Assembly (NCBI RefSeq): GCF_008386585.1
Contig: NZ_VUOB01000042.1
Location: 77,406-141,405, forward strand
DNA length: 64,000 nucleotides
Source of the DNA: Solihabitans fulvus
GTDB lineage: Bacteria; Actinomycetota; Actinomycetes; Mycobacteriales; Pseudonocardiaceae
Reading direction: 5' to 3'
Each line of letters begins with the position of its first letter. The stretch's first letter is position 1. The position numbers were made by a program, and so were the translations under genes. This document shows positions 8,137-16,820 of the stretch, in pieces. The notes under the pieces were generated by a model. It did no database searches, was not told the origin of the DNA, and worked only from the letters and a program-made list of their open reading frames with translations.

Positions 8137-9932
8137 GCGGCGAAGCCAGGTCGTTCACGGCCGATCCCGTCGTGTCGGTCGCCGGACCGCTGCCGCCGAT
8201 CTGGCAGGAGCAGCTGGTGCGCACGGTCGTCGACGAGAACGTCGGGCTGCCGAGCGAGGCTACGCTGACCTTCCGCGACCCCTACCACGAGCTGCTCACC
8301 CAGACCGGCATCACCATCGGGTTGCCCCTCAAGGTGTCGGTCGTGATCTCCGAGGGCCAGGCGGCGAAGCAGCTGTTCTTCGGCGAGGTGACGTCGCTCG
8401 AGCTGGACATCGACAGCACCGGTTCCTTCACGGTGGTGCGGGCGATGAGTCGGGCGCACCGACTGCTGCGCGGCAGGCGGGTCGTCGCCTTCCGGAACAT
8501 GACCGCGGCGGCGATCGTCCGCAAGGTCGCGGGCAACGCCGGGCTCGCGACGGGCCGCGTCGAGGCGCCGGCCATCGTCTACCCGGGGCTCACCCAGGCA
8601 GGCGTGTCGGACTGGGACTTCCTCCAGGACCTGGCAGCCCAGCTCGGCGCGGTCGTGCGGGTGGATGACACGGGCCACCTCGACTTCATCGCGCAGACGC
8701 CTGCGGCCGGGGCGCCCACGCCGGGCACGCCGGCCACCGCGAGTCCGTTCGTGTTGGAGTACGGGAGAAACCTGATGGCGTTGCGCGCGGTGCTCAGCGC
8801 GGTCGACCAGGTGGACTCGGTGCAGGTGCGCAGCTGGAACGTGGACGCCAAGTGGGCCAACGTGGCCAACCGGGCCAGCACGCCCAGCAGCACCGTGCGG
8901 CCCGGCCTGACCGGGCCGGGCTCGTTCGGCCCGGCCACCGCGCTGGTCACCGGCACCCCGTACGGCACGCACGCGGAGGCGACCGCGGCGGCGGCGGCGC
9001 TGGCCGAGTCGATGAGTTCCGGTGTCGGCGAGCTGGAGGCCGTGGTCGAGGGCGAACCGCAGCTGCGCGCCGGCACTCCGGTGACCCTCAGCAACGCGGG
9101 CGCGGACTTCTCCGGTCGCTACACCGCGTCGGCCGTGCAGCACGTGCTCGACGCCGACTCCGGCTACCGGACCACGGTGTTGGTCAGCGCCACACCGGAT
9201 CGGACGCTGGCCGGGCTCACCGCGGGCGCCACCCAGCGGGCCCGCGCTCCCCGGTTCCCCGGCGTCGCCACCGCGATCGTCACCAACATCAGGGAGCCCG
9301 GCCGGAGCGAACGCGGCCAGGTGAAGCTGAAGTTCCCCTGGCTGGACGAGATGTACGAGTCGGACTGGGTGCGCACGGTGCAGTGGGGCGGTCAGGGCGG
9401 CGGGGTGTTCAGCCCCGAGGTCAACGACGAGGTGCTGGTCGGCTTCGAGCAGGGCAGCATCGACCGGCCGTATGTGCTCGGCGGTCTCTACAACGGCGTC
9501 GACGCGCCCTCGCCGCACCACGTCCCGCTGATCGACAGCGCGGGCAAGGTGAACCGGCGGTCCCTGGTGTCCCGCAAGGGACATCGGCTGGAACTGGTGG
9601 ACGGCCTGACCGGGCCGCCAGGGGTGCGCGTGGCCAGCGGGGACGACCGGTTGGAGATCCGGCTCGACGATGCCAAGAAGACGATCGACATCACCGTGTT
9701 CTCGGCGGGCGGGACCGGCCCGCTCAGCTCGATAAAGCTGTCCCCGCGAGGCATCGCGCTCGACGCGGGCACCGGGAGCCTCACGCTGTCCGCCGGATCG
9801 ATCTCCATCGACGCCGGCGCGGGGAGCCTCACGCAGTCCGCCGGGTCGATCTCCGTCGACGGGCGGGCCAGCGTCGAGATCGACGGCGGCGCGCTGGCGA
9901 GGCTGCGCGGCAGGCTGATCGAGATCAACTGA
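8133..9932 (+). CDS. VgrG/Gp5-Gp27-like spike hub protein
   Basis: 599 aa from ATG 8133 (ATGA overlap with the adaptor gene). The N-terminal half (about 1-350) is a Gp27-like hub with the usual segments FGEVTSLELDID, RAHRLLRGRR and DWDFLQDLAAQLGA. It is followed by a Gp5 OB-fold (GQVKLKFPWLDE, DWVRTVQWGGQGGGVFSPEVNDEVLVGFE, DRPYVLGGLYNG) and a short beta-helix-like stretch of repeated (A)GAGSLTxSAGSISxD units (about 545-585). It trimerises to form the central spike beneath the tube. No extra effector domain is fused to the C terminus. Confidence 0.95.
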   Translation: MSGEARSFTADPVVSVAGPLPPIWQEQLVRTVVDENVGLPSEATLTFRDPYHELLTQTGITIGLPLKVSVVISEGQAAKQLFFGEVTSLELDIDSTGSFTVVRAMSRAHRLLRGRRVVAFRNMTAAAIVRKVAGNAGLATGRVEAPAIVYPGLTQAGVSDWDFLQDLAAQLGAVVRVDDTGHLDFIAQTPAAGAPTPGTPATASPFVLEYGRNLMALRAVLSAVDQVDSVQVRSWNVDAKWANVANRASTPSSTVRPGLTGPGSFGPATALVTGTPYGTHAEATAAAAALAESMSSGVGELEAVVEGEPQLRAGTPVTLSNAGADFSGRYTASAVQHVLDADSGYRTTVLVSATPDRTLAGLTAGATQRARAPRFPGVATAIVTNIREPGRSERGQVKLKFPWLDEMYESDWVRTVQWGGQGGGVFSPEVNDEVLVGFEQGSIDRPYVLGGLYNGVDAPSPHHVPLIDSAGKVNRRSLVSRKGHRLELVDGLTGPPGVRVASGDDRLEIRLDDAKKTIDITVFSAGGTGPLSSIKLSPRGIALDAGTGSLTLSAGSISIDAGAGSLTQSAGSISVDGRASVEIDGGALARLRGRLIEIN

Positions 9933-9960
9933 GCACCACCGCACCGGAAGGAGAGTGGCC

Positions 9961-10266
9961 GTGCCCCCCGTAGCCAGGATCGGAGACACGACCGCGCACG
10001 CAGGGACGCTCCTGCCACCCGTGCCGCCGCGGCCGGGACTCCTCGCCGTGCTGGTCGCCGGCCGCCCGGTCGCGGTGGCCGGCAGTGTGCACGAGTGCGC
10101 CCCGCACGTGGAGTTGGGCCCCGCGAACCTGGTGCTGCCCAAGCCGGGCCCCGGCCGCATGGTGTTGGTGTGCGGCCTGCCGGTGGCTTGCGTCGGCGAC
10201 CAGACCGTGTGCGGCGCGAACATCGTGACCGGTGCGCCCAACGTGCTGCTTGGAGGCCTGTTGTGA
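9961..10266 (+). CDS. PAAR-repeat spike tip protein
   Basis: 101 aa. PPVARIGDTTAHAG is the PAAR opening motif, and the histidine and cysteine residues (H13, H51, C52, and late C residues in VCGLPVACVGD) fit a zinc-binding tip cone. It sharpens the VgrG trimer. GTG 9961 is preferred over GTG 9955 because AAGGAG (9948-9953) then lies 7 bases away. The stop overlaps the next GTG start. Confidence 0.93.
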   Translation: MPPVARIGDTTAHAGTLLPPVPPRPGLLAVLVAGRPVAVAGSVHECAPHVELGPANLVLPKPGPGRMVLVCGLPVACVGDQTVCGANIVTGAPNVLLGGLL

Positions 10267-10682
10267 ACACGCAGTTCATCGGGCGCGGCTGGGCCTTCCC
10301 GATGGGAGTGGCCCCGACCGGCGGCGTCGCGATGGTGGAGCAGGACCTGGAGATCCAGCAGGCGATCCGGATCGTGCTCGGCACCGCGCCGGGCGAACGG
10401 CCGATGCGGCCCGAGTTCGGCTGCGGCATCCACGACTACGTGTTCGCGCCGAGCGACGGGGCCACGGCCGGCCGGATCGCGCACGAGGTCAGGATCGCGC
10501 TGGACCGCTGGGAACCGCGCATCGAGGTGTCCGACGTGGTGATCGCGTTCGACGCTGTCAACGACGGCGTGCTCTACGTCGACGTCCGCTACACCATTCG
10601 GTCCAGCAACAGCGAACGCAACCTGGTGTTCCCGTTCTACACGATCCCCGACGAAGGCCCTGGCGAGAGAGAAGTGTCGTAA
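10263..10682 (+). CDS. gp25/GPW-like baseplate wedge protein
   Basis: 139 aa from GTG 10263, overlapping the PAAR stop codon. It carries the gp25 signature: a GWAFPM opening, QAIRIVLGTAPGERPMRPEFGCGIHDYVF, and a C-terminal YVDVRYTIRSSNSERNLVFPF strand. In contractile tails, gp25 nucleates sheath assembly on the baseplate. The stop codon shares one base with the next ATG (TAATG). Confidence 0.95.
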   Translation: MNTQFIGRGWAFPMGVAPTGGVAMVEQDLEIQQAIRIVLGTAPGERPMRPEFGCGIHDYVFAPSDGATAGRIAHEVRIALDRWEPRIEVSDVVIAFDAVNDGVLYVDVRYTIRSSNSERNLVFPFYTIPDEGPGEREVS

Positions 10683-12607
10683 TGGTGTTGCCCTCGCCCA
10701 ATCTCGACGACCGCCGCTTCCAGCAGCTCGTCGACGAGGCCAAGCGGTACGTGCAGCAGCGCACGCCGGAGTGGACCGACCACAACGTGTCCGACCCCGG
10801 CGTCACGCTCATCGAGACGTTCGCGCACATGGTCGACCAGCTCGTGTACCGGCTGAACCGGGTGCCCGACCGTAACTACCTAGCCTTCCTCGACCTGCTC
10901 GGCGTCGGGCTGTTCCCGCCGGCGGCGGCGCGGGCCGAGGTGACCTTCTGGCTGTCGGCGGAGCAGCCGGAGACGGTGCTGTTGCCTGCGGGGACGGAGG
11001 TCGCGACGGAAGACACGAACTCCGACGACGCGGTCGTCTTCGGCACCGTCACCGATCTGCCCTTGGTGCCGTGCGAGCTGTCCAGGCTGGTGTCCGTGTC
11101 GGCGGCCGGCGACCAGGCGGACCGCACGAACGACCTGAACGCCGGCCGGGACGTGCGGTGCTTCCAGACCAGGCCCGCGCCGGGCGACGTGCTGATGTTC
11201 GGCCTGTCCGCCGCGGTGCCGCGCTGCGTGGTGGCGATCCGGCTGGACAGCCAGGTCGAGGGCATCGGCGTCGACCCGAGGCAGCCGCCGCTGGTGTGGG
11301 AGGCGTGGAACGGCGCGGACTGGACGATCTGCGACACCTACGAGGACACCACCGGCGGCCTGAACCGGCCGGGCGACGTGGTGCTGTTGTTGCCGCCGAC
11401 CCACGCGCTGTCGGTGGTCGGCGGGGCGCGGGCAGGGTGGCTGCGCTGCCGGGTGGTCGCGCCGATCGAGGACCAGCCGTTCTACTCGGAGTCGCCGACG
11501 ATCCGGGTCGCCGAGGCGTCGACCATCGGCGGGGTCTGCACGGTCGAACACGCCGAGACGGTGGTGGACGCGACGCTCGGCGTGTCGGCCGGCGTGCCGG
11601 GCCAACGGTTCCGGCTCGCCACGGTGCCGGTGCTCGTCGACGCCGAGCCGATCGTTGTGCAGGTGTCCGGCGAGCAGGGCTGGCAGGAGTGGACCGTCGT
11701 CGAGCACTTCGGCGAGTCCCGTCCGGCCGACCGGCACGTGACCCTCGACCCGACGACCGGCGAGTTCTGTTTTCCGCCAGCGGTAAGGGAATCCGACGGC
11801 ACGCTGCGCGCGTACGGCGCGACGCCGCCGAAACAGGCCAGGCTGCGGGTGCCGCGCTACCGCACCGGCGGCGGTCGGGCCGGCAACGTGTCGCGCGGCA
11901 CGATCTCGGTGCTGCGCAGCTCGGTGCCCTATGTGGCCAGGGTGGAGAACCGCGAGGCCGCAGGCGGCGGGGTGGACGGCGAGACGGTCGACGAGGCCAA
12001 GGTGCGTGCGCCACACCAGTTGCGGGTGCAGGAGCGCGCGGTGACCGCGACGGACTACGAGCAGATCGCGCGGCAGGCCGCGCCGGCCGCCGCCAGGGTG
12101 CGCTGCCTGCCGCTGGACGCGGAGCCCGGCGCCGCGCGGGTGCTGGTGGTGCCGGACGCGGTGGCGGACGAGGGTGACCGGATCAGGTTCGAGCAGCTGA
12201 TCCCGCCGGAGGGCATGCTCGCGGCGATCACCGAGCGGCTCGACGAACGCCGGCTGCTCGGCACCCGCATCCTGGTGGAACCGCCGTTCTACCAAGGGGT
12301 GACGGTGGTGGCGCGGCTCGTCGCGGCCGAGCCCGACGTGGACAAGACCGCCGTGGACGCCCTGTACCGGCACCTGAGTCCGCTGCGCGGCGGGATCGCC
12401 GGCACCGGCTGGCCGTTCGGCCTGTCGCTGCACTTCGGCGAGGTGTTCGCGATTCTCCAGCGGGTGCCGGGGGTGACGTCGATCGAGGAGGTGCGGCTGT
12501 TCCCGGCCGACCCGATCACCGGGCGGCGCGGCGGGGCCACCGACCGGATCGACCTCGCCGAGCACGCGCTGCTCTTCTCCTTCCAGCACCAGGTGTTGGT
12601 GTCATGA
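10682..12607 (+). CDS. Baseplate J-like wedge protein
   Basis: 641 aa. The opening LPSPNLDDRRFQQLVDEAKR, the WTDHNVSDPGVTLIETFAHMVDQLVYRLNRVPDRNYLAFLDLLG block and the C-terminal VTSIEEVRLFPADP segment match the CIS/phage putative baseplate assembly (J, gp6-type) family. It forms the wedge ring that transmits the contraction signal. The ATG shares a base with the previous stop, and its own stop overlaps the next ATG. A Ser/Glu-rich EDxPFYSE loop mid-protein is family-typical. Confidence 0.93.
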   Translation: MVLPSPNLDDRRFQQLVDEAKRYVQQRTPEWTDHNVSDPGVTLIETFAHMVDQLVYRLNRVPDRNYLAFLDLLGVGLFPPAAARAEVTFWLSAEQPETVLLPAGTEVATEDTNSDDAVVFGTVTDLPLVPCELSRLVSVSAAGDQADRTNDLNAGRDVRCFQTRPAPGDVLMFGLSAAVPRCVVAIRLDSQVEGIGVDPRQPPLVWEAWNGADWTICDTYEDTTGGLNRPGDVVLLLPPTHALSVVGGARAGWLRCRVVAPIEDQPFYSESPTIRVAEASTIGGVCTVEHAETVVDATLGVSAGVPGQRFRLATVPVLVDAEPIVVQVSGEQGWQEWTVVEHFGESRPADRHVTLDPTTGEFCFPPAVRESDGTLRAYGATPPKQARLRVPRYRTGGGRAGNVSRGTISVLRSSVPYVARVENREAAGGGVDGETVDEAKVRAPHQLRVQERAVTATDYEQIARQAAPAAARVRCLPLDAEPGAARVLVVPDAVADEGDRIRFEQLIPPEGMLAAITERLDERRLLGTRILVEPPFYQGVTVVARLVAAEPDVDKTAVDALYRHLSPLRGGIAGTGWPFGLSLHFGEVFAILQRVPGVTSIEEVRLFPADPITGRRGGATDRIDLAEHALLFSFQHQVLVS

Positions 12608-13167
12608 CGCGCGCGGCGATCCCCGACCTGCCCAGCCGGCATCCACTCGGCGGGCAGCTGCCGGCCCTGTACGCGGCGGACGGCTTCGCCCAGCGGTTCA
12701 CCTCGGGGCTCGACGTCGTGCTCGCGCCCATTGTGTCCACTGTGGACAACATCGCTCGCTACCTGGATCCGCGCCTCACGCCGCCGGACTTCCTTGCGTG
12801 GCTGGCCTGTTGGGTGGCGGCGGACCTCGACGCCGACTGGCCGCAGGAGATGCGCAGGACGGCCGTGGCCGGCGCCGTCGCGGCGCACCGCTGGCGGGGC
12901 ACCGGGCGCGGGCTGGTCGAGCGGCTGCGGCTGTGCGCCGACGTGCACGCGCGGGTCCTGGACGGTCCCGGCGCGACTTGGTCGACCGCGCCAGGCGGCG
13001 ACCTGCCCGGCGAGCCGACGCGCGAGGTCGTGGTGGAGGTCTGGCCGGCCGGCCCCGGCGAGGTGGACCGCGAGCGGGTGACGGCGCTGGTCGCCTCGGC
13101 CTGCCCGATCCACCTCACCTGCGTGGTGCGGGTGCTGGCCGGCCCGCCCGACCAGGACGGAGAGTGA
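12604..13167 (+). CDS. gpI-like CIS tail/baseplate protein
   Basis: 187 aa. The family pattern is seen in LPALYAADGFAQRFTSGLDVVLAPIVSTVDNI, YLDPRLTPPDFLAWLACWVAADLD and the GTGRGLVERL helix. Such tail protein I/gp7-like components pair with the J protein in the wedge. The start overlaps the J stop (ATGA). A GTCCACTGTGGAC palindrome (12735-12747) lies within the gene, using the rare Thr codon ACT. Confidence 0.88.
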   Translation: MTRAAIPDLPSRHPLGGQLPALYAADGFAQRFTSGLDVVLAPIVSTVDNIARYLDPRLTPPDFLAWLACWVAADLDADWPQEMRRTAVAGAVAAHRWRGTGRGLVERLRLCADVHARVLDGPGATWSTAPGGDLPGEPTREVVVEVWPAGPGEVDRERVTALVASACPIHLTCVVRVLAGPPDQDGE

Positions 13168-13171
13168 GGAC

Positions 13172-14062
13172 ATGCGCCCCTGTCCGGTATGCGGCACGCT
13201 CGTCGGCGAGTCCGACGAGTTCTGCGGGAACTGCGGCAGCTACCTCGGCTGGAGCCAACAGCAACAGCAGCCCACAGCCGAAGAGTCCACTGTGGACGAA
13301 CCGGCACCGGTGCAGCCGGCCAGGCCGGTCGCGCCGCGCCCCGTCCGCTCCACCCAGGTCACCGAGGCCCCGGTCGACGGCGTGCCCTGCCCCAACTGCG
13401 GCACCACGAACCCGCCAGACCGGCGCTACTGCCGAAAGTGCGCCACGCCGCTGACCGAGGCCGCGCAGGCCGCGCCGCCACGGCGCCGAGGGTGGTGGTC
13501 CCGGCGGCGCGACGGCTCCGGGCGGCTGGCCCGCGCGCTCGTGTTGCTCGCCGTGGTCCTCGCGCTGGCGGTGGCCGGCTTCCTGTTGCAGCCGCTCGGG
13601 GTTCGGCTGTTCCAGGACGTGCTCGACAAGACCTCGCAGGCGGTGCCGGTGCACCCCTCCGGCGAACGGGCCAGCGCCGAGTCCCCCGGCCATCCGGCCG
13701 CGGCGGCCGTGGACGGCGCGACGAACCGGTACTGGGGCGCGCCGGGCAAGGACGCGTGGATCGAGTTCACCTTCGACCACCCGTTCCGGCTGCTCTCGCT
13801 GATCATCAACACCGGGGCGTCCACCACGCCGAACGAGTTCGCCGCGCAGGCCAGGCCGACCCAGTTCGACGTGCTCGTGACGGGCTCGGACGGCACGGTC
13901 ACCACGGTGCCGGCACCGCTCGCGGACCGGCCTGGGCCGCAGACCGTGCAGACCGGCATCAGCGACGTCGTGCGCATCCGCCTGGTCGTCCGCGCGGTGG
14001 CGGGGTTCGCGCCGGGCAAGGAGGTGGCGCTCGGCGAGGTCGAGTTCTTCCAGCGCTCCTGA
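13172..14062 (+). CDS. Membrane-anchored zinc-ribbon/discoidin-like CIS protein (CisA-like)
   Basis: 296 aa. Two zinc ribbons (C4/C7/C18/C21 and C73/C76/C87/C90) flank a Gln/Pro-rich linker; a basic patch (RRRGWWSRRR) leads into one transmembrane helix (about 121-139); residues about 160-296 form a discoidin/galactose-binding-type beta domain (VDGATNRYWGAPGKDAWIEFTF, ending ALGEVEFFQRS). Predicted topology is cytoplasmic ribbons and outer-face binding domain. It lies 4 bases after gpI, last in the operon. A Streptomyces CIS-linked membrane protein (CisA, as I recall) has a comparable layout and anchors the particle to the membrane; the same role is inferred here. Confidence 0.82.
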   Translation: MRPCPVCGTLVGESDEFCGNCGSYLGWSQQQQQPTAEESTVDEPAPVQPARPVAPRPVRSTQVTEAPVDGVPCPNCGTTNPPDRRYCRKCATPLTEAAQAAPPRRRGWWSRRRDGSGRLARALVLLAVVLALAVAGFLLQPLGVRLFQDVLDKTSQAVPVHPSGERASAESPGHPAAAAVDGATNRYWGAPGKDAWIEFTFDHPFRLLSLIINTGASTTPNEFAAQARPTQFDVLVTGSDGTVTTVPAPLADRPGPQTVQTGISDVVRIRLVVRAVAGFAPGKEVALGEVEFFQRS

Positions 14063-14097
14063 CCGCGTGGCGCGCGCCACACCTCCCAGGGCCGGCG

Positions 14098-14128
14098 TTG
14101 ACTTGAACCTTTGTTCAGGTTTTAGCGT
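14098..14128 (+). promoter_or_regulatory. Promoter with overlapping operator upstream of the NmrA-type gene
   Basis: TTGACT (14098-14103) and TAGCGT (14123-14128) are separated by 19 bases and could be -35/-10 boxes. Between them is an inverted repeat, TGAAC-CTTT-GTTCA (14104-14117), overlapping a second one, AACCT...AGGTT (14106-14121). The regulator is unknown; the TetR at 15564 is a candidate. Confidence 0.4.
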
Positions 14129-14187
14129 TCGGGTGTCGAGCCGATCAGGAAGATCGGCTCGGTCGAGGACAACCTGGGAGGGTTTCC

Positions 14188-15048
14188 ATGGCACCGCAGA
14201 ACGTCATCCTGGTGACCGGCGCGACCGGCAAGGTCGGCCGCGAGGTCGTGTCCGGACTGCTGGACACCGGCGCAACCGTCCGGGCGCTGGTCCGCGACCC
14301 GGCCTCGGCCGGCCTGCCCGCCGGCGTCGAGGTGGTGCGCGGCGACCTGTCCGCGCCGGACACCGTTGCGGCGGCGCTGGACGGGGTCGGGGCCGTGTTC
14401 CTGCTCTGGCCGTTCCTGACCGCCGAGCACGCTCCCCCGGTCATCGACGCGATCGCGCGGCAGGCCGGGCGGATCGTCTACCTGTCCTCGATCGGCGTCC
14501 GCGACGATCTGGAGGAGCAGACCGACGCGATCAACACCTTCCACGCCGGCGTCGAGCGACTGATCGAGAAGTCGACGCTGGCCTGGACGTTCGTGCGACC
14601 TGGCGGGTTCGCGTCCAACGTCCTCGGCTGGGCGGCGGGGATCCGCGCCGAGGGCGTCGTGCGCGCGCCCTTCGGGGACATGGCGCGGCCGCTGATCCAC
14701 GAGCGGGACATCGCGGCCGTCGCGGTGCGCGCGCTGACCGAGGACGGCCACGGTTCGGCGAAGTACCAGCTGACCGGCCCCGCGCTGGTCACCCAGACCG
14801 AGCAGGTGGCGGCCATCGGCGCCGCGATCGACCGCCCGGTGCGCTTCGAGGAGCAGTCCCGCGAGGACGCGCGCGCGGGCATGGTCCAGGCGTGGGGCGA
14901 CGCGACGGTCGTCGACCAGGTGCTCGACGCCTGGGCGAGCCTCAGCGCGAATCCCGAGCCGATCACCGACACGGTCGAGCGGGTCCTCGGGCGGCCGGCG
15001 CTGACCTTCGCCGACTGGGCCGTCGACCACGCCGAGGACTTCCGCTGA
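14188..15048 (+). CDS. NmrA-type NAD(P)-binding reductase
   Basis: 286 aa atypical short-chain dehydrogenase fold. The Rossmann motif TGATGKVG (10-17) is at the N terminus, then RALVRDP (dinucleotide preference loop) and LSSIGVRDD. The catalytic Tyr-x3-Lys of classical SDRs is absent, as in the NmrA/HSCARG group that includes NAD(P)H sensors and quinone or azo reductases. GGAGGG precedes ATG 14188. It opens a cluster of small detoxification-type genes after the CIS locus and converges on the NTF2-like gene at 15081. Substrate not predictable. Confidence 0.85.
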   Translation: MAPQNVILVTGATGKVGREVVSGLLDTGATVRALVRDPASAGLPAGVEVVRGDLSAPDTVAAALDGVGAVFLLWPFLTAEHAPPVIDAIARQAGRIVYLSSIGVRDDLEEQTDAINTFHAGVERLIEKSTLAWTFVRPGGFASNVLGWAAGIRAEGVVRAPFGDMARPLIHERDIAAVAVRALTEDGHGSAKYQLTGPALVTQTEQVAAIGAAIDRPVRFEEQSREDARAGMVQAWGDATVVDQVLDAWASLSANPEPITDTVERVLGRPALTFADWAVDHAEDFR

Positions 15049-15080
15049 CGTTCTCCCGTTGGGGCTCTCCCGGTGGAGTC

Positions 15081-15491
15081 TCAGGCCATCAGGTCCGGCG
15101 CGAAGTAGTCCCGCAGCCGCGCGATCTTCCCGTCGCGGACGCGGAAGATCTGCACGAGTGAGACCGTCACCGGGCCGTCGGCCGTGGTGAGCACGGTGTC
15201 GATCTCGGCGACGAACACGTCGGGATCGCCGGTGGTGTGCATCGCGTACCCGGACTTCGCCACGTCGACCTCGCCGGCCTGCTGCTCGGCCGGCAGCCGG
15301 TAGTACTCGGCCATGGCGGTCCTGATCTGCTCGCGGCCGACCAGCCGATTCGGGAAGGTCGCACCCGCCGGCACGAGCGGCGCCTCCAACACGCCGTCCT
15401 CGGTGAACATCTCGGCCAGCGCGTCGGCATCGCGGCTCAGCGCGCCCGCCCAGACGTAGCGCTCGAAGATCTCCTTCGGGGTCGCCGGCAC
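15081..15491 (-). CDS. SnoaL/NTF2-like protein
   Basis: 136 aa cone-shaped alpha+beta barrel: helix PATPKEIFERYVWAGALSRD, the EMFTEDGVLEAP strand turn, and RVRDGKIARLRDYFAPD at the end. The family covers polyketide cyclase-like isomerases and many ligand-binding proteins of unknown role. A second member of the same superfamily is at 16303, beyond the TetR gene. The start has AGGAG 6 bases upstream. Function cannot be refined from sequence. Confidence 0.85.
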   Translation of the reverse strand: MPATPKEIFERYVWAGALSRDADALAEMFTEDGVLEAPLVPAGATFPNRLVGREQIRTAMAEYYRLPAEQQAGEVDVAKSGYAMHTTGDPDVFVAEIDTVLTTADGPVTVSLVQIFRVRDGKIARLRDYFAPDLMA

Positions 15492-15563
15492 GGCGAACTC
15501 CTTTGTTCGGAGGGGGTTTCTTCCAGCCTACTGGCGGCCGCGCCGTTGGCGCAGCGGACCCGG

Positions 15564-16175
15564 CTACGGTGTGGCGGTCTCGGCGAAGGCCGCGCGCAGC
15601 AACGCCAGCGCCTTCGCGCACTCCTCGGCCGGCGAGCCGCGCCCGCCGGACCGGAACCAGAAGGTGACGGCGACCCGCATCGCGTCGGTGACGGCGTGGG
15701 TGAGCACGTGCGCGCGCAGCTCGTCGTCGCGGGTCCTGGCCGTGCCGGCGAGTAGGGCCTCGAAGAAGTGTTCCTGTCCGCCGCGCCAGACGAGCTGGAA
15801 CATGCGCGCCTGGAGCGCGGGCACGGCCTGCACGAGCTGGTAGCCGCGCATGGCGCGGGCCGGGTCGCCCGCGGCGAAACCGGCGAGCATCGCCCGCGCC
15901 ACGAAGTCGACGTCCGTCTCGCCCGGCAGGCGTTCGGCCAGCGCCAGCCTGGTCGCGTCCTCGGCGGTGGAACCGCCGACGAGCACGTCCTCCTTGGCCG
16001 GGAAGTACCGGTAGAAGGTGCGCGGCGAGACGTCGGCGGCCGCCGCGATCTCCTCCACGGACACCGCGTCGTAGCCGCTGGCCTCGAACAACCGCAGGGC
16101 TGCTTCGACGATGGCGTCCTCGGTGCGCCTCCTCTTGCGCGCGCGAAGCCCGGTCTCCGAATCGCTGTCAACCAC
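15564..16175 (-). CDS. TetR-family regulator
   Basis: 203 aa. The N-terminal helix-turn-helix is clear (IVEAALRLFEASGYDAVSVEEIAAAADVSPRTFYRYFPAKEDVL). GTG 16175 is taken as start. It lies between two SnoaL-like genes and is divergent from the one at 16303; a palindrome in the shared intergenic region (16223-16234) is a likely operator. It probably represses the SnoaL gene and itself; the ligand is unknown. Confidence 0.88.
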   Translation of the reverse strand: MVDSDSETGLRARKRRRTEDAIVEAALRLFEASGYDAVSVEEIAAAADVSPRTFYRYFPAKEDVLVGGSTAEDATRLALAERLPGETDVDFVARAMLAGFAAGDPARAMRGYQLVQAVPALQARMFQLVWRGGQEHFFEALLAGTARTRDDELRAHVLTHAVTDAMRVAVTFWFRSGGRGSPAEECAKALALLRAAFAETATP

Positions 16176-16222
16176 GTCGCCAGGCTAGCCGAGCACCTGA
16201 CACACACGCCAATTGCCAGTCT

Positions 16223-16234
16223 TGCCATTTGGCA
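16223..16234. promoter_or_regulatory. Candidate TetR operator
   Basis: TGCCA-TT-TGGCA inverted repeat in the divergent spacer between the TetR gene (start 16175) and the SnoaL-like gene (start 16303). A further half site, TTGCCA, lies just upstream (about 16213-16218). Confidence 0.4.
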
Positions 16235-16302
16235 GATCTGTCATTACCTTCGTGGCATGGCCGGCAGTCGCCGCGCCACCACCACGTGAGGGGGACCAGG
16301 CA

Positions 16303-16767
16303 ATGAATGCCGAGGAGACGGTCGACCAGTACTGGCAGGCCTACCGCCGGCACGACCTCGACGGCGTGCTCGCGCACTTGGCCGACGACGTGGTCGTCGA
16401 GTTCCCGACGAGCCAGGAACCCAGTCGGGGCAAGGACAGCATCCGCACGGTGTGGGCGAAGCTGTTCAGCACGATCATCCCGGACATCAGCCCGGAGGTG
16501 GTCACGACGGTGGCCCAGGGCGACACCGTCGCGTGCGAGTTCGTCGAGACCGGCACGCTCGTCATCCCGGCCGAGGCCGCGGCCGCCGGCATCGAGCCGG
16601 GCGGCCGGCCGTACACGATGAGCATGGTGACGTTCTTCCACCTCAACGGGGACGGCCTGATCGACCGGCTGCGCTCCTACTGGGACACCGGGAACTTCGC
16701 CGGGCAGCTCGGCATCAGCATCGGCGTCATCAGCGCCATGCAGGCCGAGGCGCACGCCACCGCGTAG
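16303..16767 (+). CDS. SnoaL-like protein
   Basis: 154 aa, start MNAEETVDQYWQAYRRHDLDGVL, with the family's HLADDVVVEFPTSQEP.RGKD strand pattern and a C-terminal RLRSYWDTGNFAGQLG. ATG 16303 was preferred over in-frame codons upstream because GAGGGGG precedes it and the product starts at the conserved helix. It is probably controlled by the adjacent TetR protein. Enzymatic role unknown. Confidence 0.85.
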   Translation: MNAEETVDQYWQAYRRHDLDGVLAHLADDVVVEFPTSQEPSRGKDSIRTVWAKLFSTIIPDISPEVVTTVAQGDTVACEFVETGTLVIPAEAAAAGIEPGGRPYTMSMVTFFHLNGDGLIDRLRSYWDTGNFAGQLGISIGVISAMQAEAHATA

Positions 16768-16769
16768 AC

Positions 16770-16813
16770 GGTTCCGGTGCGGCGGCAGGAAAAGTCGCCG
16801 CCGCACCGGAACC
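16770..16813. terminator. Bidirectional terminator hairpin
   Basis: A perfect 17-bp stem (arms 16770-16786 and 16797-16813) with a 10-base A-rich loop lies between the convergent SnoaL-like and iminopeptidase genes. No long T tract, as is usual in actinomycetes. Confidence 0.8.
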
Positions 16814-16820
16814 CCTCAGC

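Noticed and set aside
1..14062. Prophage or tailocin
   Set aside because: Only tail-type genes are present, with the CIS-specific AAA ATPase and DUF4157 genes; no integrase, capsid, terminase, holin or lysin.
14067..14080. GTGGCGCGCGCCAC palindrome as the CIS operon terminator
   Set aside because: A gapless 14-base palindrome cannot form a good hairpin without losing its centre; left unassigned.
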